Assembly: GCA_007116575.1 (NCBI GenBank)
Contig: SKIF01000025.1
Location: 1 to 41,678, forward strand
DNA: 41,678 nt
Source: Paracoccaceae bacterium
GTDB lineage: Bacteria; Pseudomonadota; Alphaproteobacteria; Rhodobacterales; Rhodobacteraceae
Reading direction: 5' to 3'
Shown piece by piece: positions 1 through 8,458 of this stretch. The stretch's first letter is position 1, and every line of letters starts with the position of its first letter. Made by a program: the position numbers and the translations under genes. The notes under the pieces are model-generated. The model was given only the letters and a program-made list of their open reading frames with translations. It made no database searches and was not told where the DNA came from.

Positions 1-240
1 ACCCAAGCCCATCCAGGCCAAGCGCCCCGCTACCAACAACAGCTTCCCGCCGCCGGTGAACAGCTATCTAGATACTCACACCAAAACCCGCAAGAGAAAA
101 AAACAACAAAAACAGAAAAAAGTTGGGACGGGGGCATTTTTTCTATTGTTTACAGAGCCTTGCATGCCGCTGAGAAATCTTCTGGCCTTTGGCTGCTTGC
201 GCGCGCAGTCTGGCGGTGATTCTTTCGCGTGTAGGACGGC
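1..240. other. left edge, no resolved gene; A-rich tract
   Basis: No complete gene is visible. A plus-strand frame is open from base 2 to 253, and its codons up to about base 70 have GC-rich third positions, so it could be the tail of an upstream gene. It then runs into a Lys/Gln-rich stretch (TRKRKKQQKQKK) encoded by the A-rich tract at about 90-121 and shows no recognisable domain. The minus strand over bases 1-59 is equally GC-biased and could be the start of a divergent gene leaving the window. The bases before 241 carry a weak AGGAC ribosome site for the MFS gene. I cannot choose between these readings. Confidence 0.3.
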
Positions 241-1464
241 ATGCGTCTTCTGATCTCCTTTGCCGCCTTGTTCCTCTCGGTGGTCCTGTTGCAACTGGGG
301 CTGGGCGGGGTTGTGCCGCTTGACGCGCTTTCGGGGGCGGAGCTTGGGTTCACATCCGCCGAGATCGGACTGCTTGGCTCGGCGCATTTTGTCGGATTCT
401 TCATCGGCTGCTGGTGGGCACCGCGCCTGATGGGCCAGGTCGGCCATTCCCGCGCCTTCGCTGCGCTCACGGCCGCAGGTACGATCGGGATACTCGCGCA
501 TATGCTGGTGGTCCACCCACTGGCATGGGCGGTGCTGCGGATGGCCTCGGGGCTGGCGGTGGCGGGCTGCTACACGATCATCGAGGCCTGGTTGCAGGCC
601 AAGCTCACCAACGAGACGCGCGGGCGCGCGATGGGGGTCTACCGGGTGGTCGATATCATCGGCTCGCTGGGGGCACAGCTTCTGATCGGGGTGCTGACCC
701 CGGCCTCCTATGTCTCCTATAATCTGCTTGCGCTTTTGTGCTGCGCAGCGCTCTTCCCACTGGTGCTGACCCGCGCCGAGGCCCCGCGCGTCGGCAAGGC
801 ACCACGCCTGCGCCCGATGCTGGCCTGGGAACGCTCGCCGCTGGCCGCTGCCGGGGTCGTGGTCTCGGGAATCACGGGGGCCGCGTTTCGCATGGTCGGG
901 CCGCTCTATGCGCTCTCGGTCGGGCTCAGGGCCGAGGTGATCGCGTTGTTTCTGGCCGCCTATGTGCTTGGCGGGGCGCTCGCGCAGATCCCGGTGGGCT
1001 GGCTTGCCGACAAATATGACCGCCGCGTGGTGCTGATCTGGCTGTCGGTCGCCTCGCTCATCGCCTGTGCCGCAACGGTTGCCAGCGCCGGGCAAGGCGT
1101 GGTCGCGATCTTCCTGGCCGCCGCCTTCTTCGGGCTGACCACCTTTCCGATCTACTCGATCTCGGCGGCCCATGCGCATGACTTCACTGACCCGTCCGAA
1201 GCGGTCGAACTTTCGGCGGCGCTGATGTTCCTCTATGCGGTCGGGGCGATCGCCAGCCCGCTGGTCGCCGCGATGCTGATCGATCTGCAGGGGCCGCCTG
1301 CGATGTTCCTGTTCATCGCGCTGGCACATCTGGTTCTGGTCATCTTTGGGCTGATCCGCATGCACATGCGCCCGGCTCCGGCCGAGAAGACACGCTACAC
1401 CTATGAGCCGCGCACCTCGTTCCTCATCGGCAGGCTGTTGCGGCGGGGCAAGCGCGACAAGTGA
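241..1464 (+). CDS. MFS transporter, YcaD-like
   Basis: A 407-residue inner-membrane permease of the major facilitator superfamily with about 12 hydrophobic segments. The N-terminus runs directly into helix 1 (FAALFLSVVLLQLGLGG). The loop after helix 2 has a WAPRLMGQVGHSRAF stretch resembling the MFS motif A region, and a second one (GWLADKYDRR) falls at about residue 255, as expected at the start of the second six-helix half. The closest family I recall is the YcaD/MFS_1 type common in Rhodobacteraceae, with unknown substrate. The ATG at 241 is preceded by AGGAC. It converges on mltG with only 45 bases between the stops. Family is confident, substrate unknown. Confidence 0.9.
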   Translation: MRLLISFAALFLSVVLLQLGLGGVVPLDALSGAELGFTSAEIGLLGSAHFVGFFIGCWWAPRLMGQVGHSRAFAALTAAGTIGILAHMLVVHPLAWAVLRMASGLAVAGCYTIIEAWLQAKLTNETRGRAMGVYRVVDIIGSLGAQLLIGVLTPASYVSYNLLALLCCAALFPLVLTRAEAPRVGKAPRLRPMLAWERSPLAAAGVVVSGITGAAFRMVGPLYALSVGLRAEVIALFLAAYVLGGALAQIPVGWLADKYDRRVVLIWLSVASLIACAATVASAGQGVVAIFLAAAFFGLTTFPIYSISAAHAHDFTDPSEAVELSAALMFLYAVGAIASPLVAAMLIDLQGPPAMFLFIALAHLVLVIFGLIRMHMRPAPAEKTRYTYEPRTSFLIGRLLRRGKRDK

Positions 1465-1484
1465 GCCTGGCTACGGGCGGGCGC

Positions 1485-1499
1485 GAGGCTCGGGGCCTC
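1485..1499. terminator. weak hairpin between convergent genes
   Basis: The 45-base gap between the MFS and mltG stops holds GAGGC-TCGGG-GCCTC, a 5-bp stem with a 5-base loop and no T-run on either side. It may be a weak bidirectional terminator; the stem is short enough to be chance in DNA this GC-rich. Confidence 0.3.
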
Positions 1500-1509
1500 A
1501 ACGCTTGCG

Positions 1510-2664
1510 TCAGTTCCCCTGCCGCTGCTGCGCCTCGATCTCGCGCCAGCGCGCCACGGCGCGGTTATGGTCGGCGAGATTGGTCGAGAACGTGTGACCA
1601 CCCGTGCCATCGGCCACGAAATAGAGATAGGGTGTGTCATCGGGGTCAAGCGCTGCCGCAATCGCGGCGCGGCCCGGATTGGCAATCGGTGTGGGCGGCA
1701 TCCCGTCGATGCGGTAGGTGTTATAGGGCGTGACCGCGTCGAGTTCCGACCGGCGCAGCCCGCGCCCCAGCGTGCCTTGCCCCATGGTGATGCCATAGAT
1801 CACGGTCGGATCGGTCTGCAACCGCATCGGTACGCGCAGGCGGTTGACGAAGACGCTTGCCACCTGCCGCCGCTCATCGGCGACGCCGGTTTCCTTCTCG
1901 ATGATCGAGGCCATGATCAGCGCCTCTTCGGGGCTGTCATAGGGCAGGTCCTCGGCTCGGGTCTCCCAGAGATCGGCGAGGATGCGCTCCTGGCGCGCCT
2001 CCATCTCGGCCAGCAGCGCCTGCCGGTCGGCCCCGCGCGTCACGGCATAGCTGTCCGGGGCGAGCCAGCCCTCGCGCGGCACCTCGCCCGGTTCGCCCGA
2101 GAGGAACTCGGCCAGACGCAGCCCTTCCCAGACCTGCCAGCTGGTCGCGCCCTCGGCCACAGTGATGCGATACTGGATATCGGCCTGTTCGGTAAAGCGT
2201 GCATAGTCTTCGGGCGGCTCTTCATCCGCGGCGAATCGCACCATGGTCTCGAATTGCTGCGTTGCCGGGTCAAGCTCGCGCACCAGCGTCTCGATCCGCG
2301 TCACCCCGATACGATACTGGATCTCGGACCCGCAGGTCGAGGCCCCGCCGCGCGTCAGCAGATCCATGATCTCGTCCATCGACGCCTGTTCGGGGATCAG
2401 ATAGGAGCCGAAGCGCAGCGCATCTGCGCGCTCGGTATATTGCGCGCCGATTCGGAAGATCTGTTCGGAACGGATCGCACCCTGTTCGGCCAGCCCTGAC
2501 GAGACTGCGCGCAACGAGGCGCCCGGTGCCACGCGGAAACAGATCGCCTGGTCCAGCGGCCCCTCGGCATGGAAACTGCGCTGCCCCGACGAGATCACGA
2601 TCGCAAGCCCGATCAGACCCACGATCATCAACGTGAACGCATTGGCGACAATGTGCCGGATCAT
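1510..2664 (-). CDS. endolytic murein transglycosylase MltG
   Basis: MltG (YceG) cleaves nascent glycan strands in the periplasm and is thought to set strand length. The 384-residue protein has one N-terminal membrane helix (about residues 8-26). Its C-terminal half carries the family signature IIEKETGVADERRQVASVF followed by NRLRVPMRLQTDPTVIYG; the catalytic Glu should be residue 256. Residues 115-175 contain two similar stretches (EIQYRIGV, DIQYRITV), probably a duplicated LysM-like element that makes the protein longer than E. coli YceG. The start ATG overlaps the fabF stop (ATGA), so the two are translationally coupled. The fabF-mltG order recalls E. coli, where pabC lies between them; pabC is absent here. 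Confidence 0.95.
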   Translation of the reverse strand: MIRHIVANAFTLMIVGLIGLAIVISSGQRSFHAEGPLDQAICFRVAPGASLRAVSSGLAEQGAIRSEQIFRIGAQYTERADALRFGSYLIPEQASMDEIMDLLTRGGASTCGSEIQYRIGVTRIETLVRELDPATQQFETMVRFAADEEPPEDYARFTEQADIQYRITVAEGATSWQVWEGLRLAEFLSGEPGEVPREGWLAPDSYAVTRGADRQALLAEMEARQERILADLWETRAEDLPYDSPEEALIMASIIEKETGVADERRQVASVFVNRLRVPMRLQTDPTVIYGITMGQGTLGRGLRRSELDAVTPYNTYRIDGMPPTPIANPGRAAIAAALDPDDTPYLYFVADGTGGHTFSTNLADHNRAVARWREIEAQQRQGN

Positions 2665-3926
2665 CCTGCAGACACCTTGCCGAGAATCAGGCTGGCATTG
2701 GTGCCGCCGAAGCCGAAGCTGTTGGACAGCGCAATCGCGATCTCGCGCTTGCGCGCCGCTTTGGGGGCAAGGTCGAGCGGAGTCTCGACCGCCGGTGTGT
2801 CGAGGTTCAGCGTGGGCGGCGCGATCTGGTCGCGGATGGCAAGCACGCAGAAGATCGCCTCGACCGCACCGGCCGCGCCCAGCAGATGCCCGATGGCCGA
2901 TTTGGTCGAGGACATGGTGGCTTTCGCGGCCCCGTCACCGAGCAGCTTCTCCACCGCCGCAAGCTCGATCACATCGGCCATGGTCGAGGTGCCATGCGCA
3001 TTGATGTAATCGATCCGGTCGGCAGTGATTCCCGCCCGCGCGACCGCCGCCTGCATCGAGCGCAGCGCCCCGTCGCCATCTTCGGAGGGCGCGGTGATAT
3101 GGTAGGCGTCGCCCGACATGCCATAGCCCAGCACCTCGGCATAGATCTTTGCGCCGCGCGCCTTCGCGTGCTCGTATTCCTCGAGCACCACAACGCCTGC
3201 GCCCTCGCCCATCACGAACCCGTCGCGATCGATGTCATAGGGGCGCGAGGCAGCCTGCGGGTCGTCGCCGCGCTTGGTCGAAAGCGCCTTGCAGGCGTTA
3301 AAGCCCGCAATCCCGATTTCAGAAATCGGGCTTTCCGCGCCACCGGCCACCATCACATCGGCATCGCCCCACTGGATCAGCCGCGCAGCGTCCCCGATGG
3401 CATGCGCTCCGGTCGAACAGGCGGTGACAACGGCATGGTTCGGGCCCTTGAACCCGTGCCGGATGCTCACCTGCCCAGAGACAAGATTGATCAGCGCCGA
3501 AGGGATGAAGAAGGGCGAGACCCGGCGGGGGCCGCGTTCCTTCAGCAGCACGGCCGTATCGGAAATCGCCGAGAGCCCGCCAATGCCCGAGCCGATCATG
3601 ACGCCGGTGCGGCAGCGGGCCTCCTCATCCTCGGGCATCCAGCCCGAATCGCGCACCGCCTGTTCGGCGGCAGCCATACCGTAGAGGATGAACTCGTCGA
3701 CCTTGCGCGCCTCTTTCGGGGCCATCCAGTCATCGGGGTTGAAACTGCCGTCCGAGCCGTCGCCGCGCGGGATTTCGCAAGCATAGGTGGTGGCCAGATG
3801 GCTGGCATCGAACCGCGTGATCGGCCCTGCGCCCGACTCGCCCGCGAGCAGCCGCGCCCATGTCGCCTCGACCCCGCAGCCCAGCGGCGTGACCAGCCCT
3901 AGCCCTGTGATGACAACTCTGCGCAT
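2661..3926 (-). CDS. beta-ketoacyl-ACP synthase II FabF
   Basis: FabF condenses malonyl-ACP with acyl-ACP in cytosolic fatty acid elongation. The 421-residue protein shows the full thiolase-fold signature: catalytic Cys170 in VVTACSTGAHA, His311 in INAHGTSTMAD, and Lys342 and His347 in TKSAIGHLLGAAGAVE. The C-terminal glycine-rich NSFGFGGTNASL is also present. The start MRRVVITGLG is standard, with AGGAG upstream. It lies 215 bases downstream of acpP with an intrinsic terminator in the gap, so it may have its own promoter or depend on read-through. Its stop overlaps the mltG start. Confidence 0.97.
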   Translation of the reverse strand: MRRVVITGLGLVTPLGCGVEATWARLLAGESGAGPITRFDASHLATTYACEIPRGDGSDGSFNPDDWMAPKEARKVDEFILYGMAAAEQAVRDSGWMPEDEEARCRTGVMIGSGIGGLSAISDTAVLLKERGPRRVSPFFIPSALINLVSGQVSIRHGFKGPNHAVVTACSTGAHAIGDAARLIQWGDADVMVAGGAESPISEIGIAGFNACKALSTKRGDDPQAASRPYDIDRDGFVMGEGAGVVVLEEYEHAKARGAKIYAEVLGYGMSGDAYHITAPSEDGDGALRSMQAAVARAGITADRIDYINAHGTSTMADVIELAAVEKLLGDGAAKATMSSTKSAIGHLLGAAGAVEAIFCVLAIRDQIAPPTLNLDTPAVETPLDLAPKAARKREIAIALSNSFGFGGTNASLILGKVSAG

Positions 3927-4074
3927 CCGCCCCGCTCCTGTCCACTACCCGGCATTTTCGGCTCTGATACCGGGATTTGGCCAGCGGGGAAAGAGGCGAG
4001 GCACCATGCAGGGCGGGGTTTCGCTGAAATGTCATATGCTGCGGACGCGCTAGACACCATGCGCCAGCAGCAAC

Positions 4075-4102
4075 AAAAAACGCCACCCCGCAAGGGGTGG
4101 CG
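4075..4102 (-). terminator. intrinsic terminator after acpP
   Basis: On the minus strand, CGCCACCCC-TTGC-GGGGTGGCG forms a perfect 9-bp GC-rich stem with a 4-base loop, followed at once by six T residues (plus-strand A run 4075-4080). It lies about 40 bases past the acpP stop and before fabF. This is the clearest rho-independent terminator in the window and should uncouple part of acpP transcription from fabF. Confidence 0.9.
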
Positions 4103-4141
4103 CTTCCGAAGCTTTCGCCAGACTACGCGTGCGTGTGACGC

Positions 4142-4375
4142 TCAGGCCGCTTCGGTGATGAACTTCACCGCATCGCCGAAAGTCTGGATGTTCTCGGCGG
4201 CATCATCCGGAATCTCGATGCCGAATTCTTCCTCAAACGCCATGACCAGTTCGACCGTGTCCAGGCTGTCGGCACCCAGATCGTCGATGAAGGAGGCCCC
4301 ATCGGTGATCTTGCCTTCGTCGACGCCCAGATGCTCGACCACGATCTTCTTCACACGATCAGCGATATCGCTCAT
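4142..4375 (-). CDS. acyl carrier protein AcpP
   Basis: The 77-residue acidic carrier of growing acyl chains in type II fatty acid synthesis. The phosphopantetheine attachment site is Ser37 in the invariant DSLD ([19 protein letters not shown]). Start [17 protein letters not shown] is the usual alphaproteobacterial N-terminus, with GAGGGGAAGA just upstream. It sits between fabG and fabF, as in most proteobacteria, with a 181-base gap to fabG that carries a promoter-like pair and a strong terminator downstream. This arrangement fits the high independent expression expected of acpP. A longer ORF in the same frame reaches 4690, but its extra N-terminus is not coding-like. Confidence 0.98.
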   Translation of the reverse strand: MSDIADRVKKIVVEHLGVDEGKITDGASFIDDLGADSLDTVELVMAFEEEFGIEIPDDAAENIQTFGDAVKFITEAA

Positions 4376-4454
4376 GTTCTTCCCCTCAGGTTTTTGCCGG
4401 TCACCGGCCTTGAATGTCCCTCGCAAGCCGCGCCCGCGACCTGACATTGCGCGC

Positions 4455-4483
4455 CCAATAGGGCGTAACGCGCCGTGCGTCAA
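4455..4483 (-). promoter_or_regulatory. candidate sigma-70 promoter for acpP
   Basis: Reading the minus strand, TTGACG (4478-4483) is followed after exactly 17 bases by TATTGG (4455-4460), about 80 bases before the acpP start. The -35 is 5/6 to consensus, the -10 weaker. Position and spacing support a dedicated acpP promoter; there is no experimental evidence. Confidence 0.5.
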
Positions 4484-4556
4484 GTGCGCCGCAGCATGGA
4501 ACGCGGCACATCTGCATAGCACAGGGCAGACGTGCCACAAACTGCGCGTCGCAAGC

Positions 4557-5294
4557 TCAGAGCATGGCCATGCCACCATTGATGTGCAGCGTCGCGCCGG
4601 TGACATAGCCCGCCTCGGGGCTGGCCAGATAGAGCACGCCCGCCGCGATCTCTTCGGGCGTGCCCATGCGCCCGGTCGGAATGCGCGCATTGATCGCTTC
4701 CTGCTGATCCTCGGTCAACGCATTTGTCATGGGCGTGGCGATGAAGCCGGGGGCCACGCAATTCACCGTGATCCCGCGCGTCGCCACTTCCTGCGCCAGG
4801 GCTTTCGAGAGTCCCACAAGCCCCGCTTTGGCGGCAACGTAATTCGCCTGCCCGGGATTACCGATCGCGCCGACCACTGAAGAGATGTTGACGATCCGCC
4901 CCCAGCGCGCCTTCATCATGCCGCGCAGCGACCCGCGCATCAGGCGCATCGCGGCGGTCAGGTTCACATCCAGCACCTGCGCCCATTGCTCGTCCGACAT
5001 GCGCATCATCAGCATGTCACGGGTGATGCCCGCATTATTGACCAGAATGTCCAGCCCACCCAACGCCTCGGCGGCCGCCTTGGGCAGCGCGTCAACAGCG
5101 TCCGGGTCCGACAGGTTGCAGGGCAGCACCTGCGCACCTGCGCCAAGCTCTTCGGCCAGTGCCATGAGCGGCGCTTCGCGCGTGCCCGAAAGCGCCACCT
5201 GCGCCCCCGCCCCGTGGAGTGCGCGGGCAATTGCGGCACCGATCCCACCCGAAGCGCCCGTTACCAAAGCGGATTTTCCTGTCAGATCGAACAT
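4557..5294 (-). CDS. 3-oxoacyl-ACP reductase FabG
   Basis: An NADPH-dependent short-chain dehydrogenase that reduces beta-ketoacyl-ACP in fatty acid elongation. The 245-residue protein has the cofactor glycine motif [12 protein letters not shown] (12-23), NNAGITRD (about 86-93), and the catalytic Ser139, Tyr152 and Lys156 (NISSVVG, YVAAK). The C-terminal [10 protein letters not shown] segment is typical. I chose the ATG at 5294 ([13 protein letters not shown]) because AGGAAAGG lies just upstream; the ORF opens at 5315, but that extension contains the ribosome site itself. It is divergent from the glycerate kinase across 136 bases, with TATAGA-like bases on its side. Confidence 0.97.
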   Translation of the reverse strand: MFDLTGKSALVTGASGGIGAAIARALHGAGAQVALSGTREAPLMALAEELGAGAQVLPCNLSDPDAVDALPKAAAEALGGLDILVNNAGITRDMLMMRMSDEQWAQVLDVNLTAAMRLMRGSLRGMMKARWGRIVNISSVVGAIGNPGQANYVAAKAGLVGLSKALAQEVATRGITVNCVAPGFIATPMTNALTEDQQEAINARIPTGRMGTPEEIAAGVLYLASPEAGYVTGATLHINGGMAML

Positions 5295-5430
5295 GGCTTT
5301 CCTTTCCTGTCCCAAGGCTTGCGCGTCTGGGCGCGGTCTATAGCAATCCTGCCGTTGCTAAGCCATGATGAACTTGCAGTTTGCTGACGGTCTCTTGACC
5401 GGGCAAGACCTTCGCGGAGGAAACGAGCCC

Positions 5431-6654
5431 ATGCTGACCCGTGACGACCTGACCGCACTGTTCCGCATCGGCGTGCAGGCCGCCGACCCGCGTGCCGCCG
5501 TGAAATGCGCCTTGCGCGCCCATCCCCTGCCCGATCATGGTCGGCTCCATGTGCTGGCTTTGGGCAAGGCCGCCTGTGCCATGACCGAGGCTGCACTTAC
5601 CACCCTGCCCCGCCCGGCGCAGGTACTGGTGGTGACGAATTACGAGAATGCCACGGAGCTTGCCGGGGCCGAAGTCATGGCGGCAGGTCATCCGGTGCCC
5701 GATGCCAACGGGGAACGCGCCGCCCGTGCCGCCGAAGCCGTGCTGGCCGAGGCAGGCGCGCAGGACCATGTGCTGGTGCTTGTCTCGGGCGGCGGCTCGG
5801 CGCTTCTGCCCGCCCCGGTCGAGGGGCTGAGCCTTGAGGACAAGGCCGAGGTCAACCGCATCCTGCTGAGCGCGGGGATGGATATCGTAGCGATGAACGC
5901 GGTCCGCCAGCATCTGTCGCGGCTCAAGGGCGGAGGGCTGGTGCGCTCGGCCCATCCCGCCCCGGTCACCGCGCTGATTCTGTCGGATGTGATCGGCGAT
6001 GACCTGCGCGCGATTGCCTCCGGCCCCACAGTCGCCCCGATTGCCCCGCGCGCGCAGGTGGTCGAGATGCTACGCGCCTGCGGGGTCTGGAACCGCCTGC
6101 CCCAACCGGCACGAACCGCCCTCACCCGCCCCGAAGAAAACCTGCCCGCACTATCCGCAGAAAATCGCCTGGTCGGGTCGAATCGCCAGTCGCTTCAGGC
6201 CATGGCGCAGGCCCGCCCCGAGGCGTCCGTGGTCGAGCCTCCCTTGACCGGTGATGTCGCCGACGCCGCCACGCGCATTGTCCGGACGGTCGAGGCCGGC
6301 ACGCCCCGGCTCGCGCTCTTTGGCGGCGAGACAACGGTCACCCTGCGCGGCACCGGGCGCGGCGGGCGCAATCAGGAACTCGCGCTGCGCGTGGCGATGG
6401 CGCTGGCGGGGCGGCCCGGCTGGCGGTTGCTGTCGGGCGGCACGGACGGGCGCGACGGGCCGACCGAGGCCGCGGGCGCGATTGTCGATGGCGAGACGGT
6501 CGCCCGCATCCATGCCGCCGGGGGCGACGCGCAGGTGCTGCTTGACAACAATGACAGCCACAAGGCGCTTGGGCTTGCAGGCGACCTGCTGATCACCGGC
6601 GCGACCGGCACCAATGTCGCCGATCTGCAAATCCTGACGCTGGGCCACGCCTAG
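5431..6654 (+). CDS. glycerate 2-kinase (TtuD/GckA, MOFRL family)
   Basis: The product (407 residues) matches the glycerate kinase family once called hydroxypyruvate reductase TtuD: an N-terminal DUF4147-type domain followed by a C-terminal MOFRL domain. Visible signatures are ALGKAACAMTEAAL, VLVSGGGSALLPAPVEGLSLEDK, MNAVRQHLSRLKGGGL, LSDVIGDDLRAIASGPT, and, near the C-terminus, GGRNQELALR and SGGTDGRDGPTEAAGA. It would phosphorylate D-glycerate, linking serine-cycle, tartrate or photorespiratory intermediates to glycolysis. The start at 5431 (MLTRDDLTALF) has GGAGG about 10 bases upstream; the frame is open from 5365. It runs divergently from fabG, which is probably coincidental. Confidence 0.93.
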   Translation: MLTRDDLTALFRIGVQAADPRAAVKCALRAHPLPDHGRLHVLALGKAACAMTEAALTTLPRPAQVLVVTNYENATELAGAEVMAAGHPVPDANGERAARAAEAVLAEAGAQDHVLVLVSGGGSALLPAPVEGLSLEDKAEVNRILLSAGMDIVAMNAVRQHLSRLKGGGLVRSAHPAPVTALILSDVIGDDLRAIASGPTVAPIAPRAQVVEMLRACGVWNRLPQPARTALTRPEENLPALSAENRLVGSNRQSLQAMAQARPEASVVEPPLTGDVADAATRIVRTVEAGTPRLALFGGETTVTLRGTGRGGRNQELALRVAMALAGRPGWRLLSGGTDGRDGPTEAAGAIVDGETVARIHAAGGDAQVLLDNNDSHKALGLAGDLLITGATGTNVADLQILTLGHA

Positions 6655-6714
6655 ACGACCCGCCCCACGCCCAACCCTCTTGCGGGGCGCGCGGGCTTGG
6701 CCTAAGCGGAGCGC

Positions 6715-8268
6715 ATGACCCAGCATCAACGCCTCCTGATCATCGATTTCGGCTCTCAGGTCACGCAGCTTATCGCGCGGCGCCTGCGCGAGTTGAACAT
6801 CTATTGCGAGATCCACCCTTATAACCGCGTGACCGACGCGTTTCTGGCCGAGTTCGCGCCGCGCGCGATCATCTTCTCGGGCGGGCCGGATTCGGTAACG
6901 CGAGAGGGCTCGCCCCGCCCACCTGCCAGCGCCTTTACCCTCGGCGTGCCGATCCTTGGCATCTGCTATGGCCAGCAGGTGATGATGCAGGAGCTTGGTG
7001 GGCTAGTGGTCTCGGGCGAAGGCACAGCGGAATTCGGCCGCGCGAAGGTCAGCCCGACCGCGCCCCTCCCTCTGCTCGATGGCTGGTTCGCAGATGGCCC
7101 CGAACAGGTATGGATGAGCCATGGCGACCATGTCAGCCGCCTCGCCCCCGGCTTCGAGGTCTATGGCACCTCACCCGGCGCACCTTTCGCCATCACGGCG
7201 GATGTCGCGCGCCATTTCTACGCCGTGCAATTCCACCCCGAAGTGCACCACACCCCGCGCGGCGCGACGCTCTATGAGAATTTCGTGAAGCTGGCGGGGT
7301 TCACGGGTGACTGGACCATGGCCAGCTACCGCGACGAGGCGATTGCGAAGATCCGCGCGCAGGTGGGCGACCGCAAGGTGATCTGCGGGCTGTCGGGCGG
7401 GGTTGACTCCTCGGTCGCCGCCGTTCTGATTCATGAAGCCATCGGCGAGCAGCTGACCTGCGTTTTCGTCGATCATGGCCTCTTGCGGCTGAACGAGGCC
7501 AGCGAGGTCGTGACCATGTTCCGCGACCATTACAACATCCCGCTGATTCACGCCGACGAGGCGGAACTTTTCCTTGGTGAACTCGACGGCGTTTCCGACC
7601 CGGAAACAAAGCGCAAGATCATCGGAAGATTGTTCATAGATGTATTTCAGAAATACGCGGGCGAGATCGAAGGCGCGGAGTTTCTCGCCCAAGGCACGCT
7701 CTACCCGGACGTGATCGAGAGCGTCAGCTTCTCGGGCGGCCCCTCGGTCACGATCAAATCGCACCACAATGTCGGCGGCCTGCCCGAGAAGATGGGGCTG
7801 AAACTGGTCGAGCCGCTGCGGGAACTGTTCAAGGACGAGGTGCGTCAACTGGGGCGGGAATTGGGCCTGCCCGAGAGCTTCATTGGCCGCCACCCCTTCC
7901 CCGGCCCTGGCCTCGCCATCCGCTGTCCCGGCGAGATCACCCGCGACAAGCTGGAAATCCTGCGCAAGGCCGATGCCATCTATATCGACCAGATCCGCCG
8001 CCACGGGCTTTATGACGAGATCTGGCAGGCATTCGCCGCAATCCTGCCCATGCGCACTGTGGGCGTGATGGGCGACGGGCGGACCTATGATTACGCGCTC
8101 GGCTTACGCGCGGTCACGAGCGTTGATGGCATGACCGCCGACTACTACCCGTTCAGCCATGATTTCCTTGGCGAGACCGCCACGCGGATCATCAACGAGG
8201 TGCGCGGCATCAACCGCGTGTTCTATGACTGCACCTCGAAACCGCCGGGCACGATCGAGTTGGAGTAA
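6715..8268 (+). CDS. GMP synthase (glutamine-hydrolysing) GuaA
   Basis: Converts XMP, glutamine and ATP to GMP, the last step of guanine nucleotide synthesis. The 517-residue protein has an N-terminal class I amidotransferase domain with nucleophile Cys84 in [11 protein letters not shown] and the His/Glu pair in [10 protein letters not shown]. It is followed by an ATP pyrophosphatase domain opening with the PP-loop SGGVDSSVA, and the dimerisation domain ending KPPGTIELE, the usual C-terminus. Length and every motif fit the family. It lies 60 bases after the glycerate kinase in the same direction, with no strong terminator between. It ends 190 bases before the binding protein of the Liv-type transporter. 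Confidence 0.98.
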   Translation: MTQHQRLLIIDFGSQVTQLIARRLRELNIYCEIHPYNRVTDAFLAEFAPRAIIFSGGPDSVTREGSPRPPASAFTLGVPILGICYGQQVMMQELGGLVVSGEGTAEFGRAKVSPTAPLPLLDGWFADGPEQVWMSHGDHVSRLAPGFEVYGTSPGAPFAITADVARHFYAVQFHPEVHHTPRGATLYENFVKLAGFTGDWTMASYRDEAIAKIRAQVGDRKVICGLSGGVDSSVAAVLIHEAIGEQLTCVFVDHGLLRLNEASEVVTMFRDHYNIPLIHADEAELFLGELDGVSDPETKRKIIGRLFIDVFQKYAGEIEGAEFLAQGTLYPDVIESVSFSGGPSVTIKSHHNVGGLPEKMGLKLVEPLRELFKDEVRQLGRELGLPESFIGRHPFPGPGLAIRCPGEITRDKLEILRKADAIYIDQIRRHGLYDEIWQAFAAILPMRTVGVMGDGRTYDYALGLRAVTSVDGMTADYYPFSHDFLGETATRIINEVRGINRVFYDCTSKPPGTIELE

Positions 8269-8385
8269 CCTCTTGTTTCGGAGCCTTCACGCAAGAGAGC
8301 CTCTGCGTGAGGCGCCGTTTTGCGCCGGATTCAGCGTGCGAAACATCTTCCCTAGGCAAAAACACCATGCTACGCATATCCGCAG

Positions 8386-8401
8386 GGTGAGATAAATCAC
8401 C
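8386..8401. promoter_or_regulatory. CRP-like palindrome before Liv operon
   Basis: GGTGA-GATAAA-TCACC is a perfect 5-bp inverted repeat with a 6-base spacer. Its inner GTGA-N6-TCAC has the geometry of a CRP-type operator. It lies 58 bases upstream of the binding protein ATG, inside the 190-base gap after guaA. A Crp/Fnr-family regulator is plausible but unproven; a chance palindrome of this size is possible. Confidence 0.35.
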
Positions 8402-8407
8402 GCTCCT

Positions 8408-8423
8408 GCGCGCTCGGGCGCGC
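8408..8423 (+). other. 5' leader hairpin before binding protein
   Basis: GCGCGC-TCGG-GCGCGC is a perfect 6-bp GC stem with a 4-base loop, 35 bases before the binding protein start. It may be a leader structure or a terminator remnant after guaA; no T-run follows. Confidence 0.3.
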
Positions 8424-8458
8424 TGTGAAACGATAACAAGACCTATGGGAGATACCTG

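Noticed and set aside
115-154. Possible terminator made of A- and T-runs near the left edge
   Set aside because: The A and T runs flank a G-rich segment with no GC stem, so no stable hairpin forms.
76-1365. 429-codon minus-strand ORF opposite the MFS gene
   Set aside because: Arg/Gln/Asp/His-rich antisense reading caused by high GC; the plus-strand frame encodes a clear membrane transporter.
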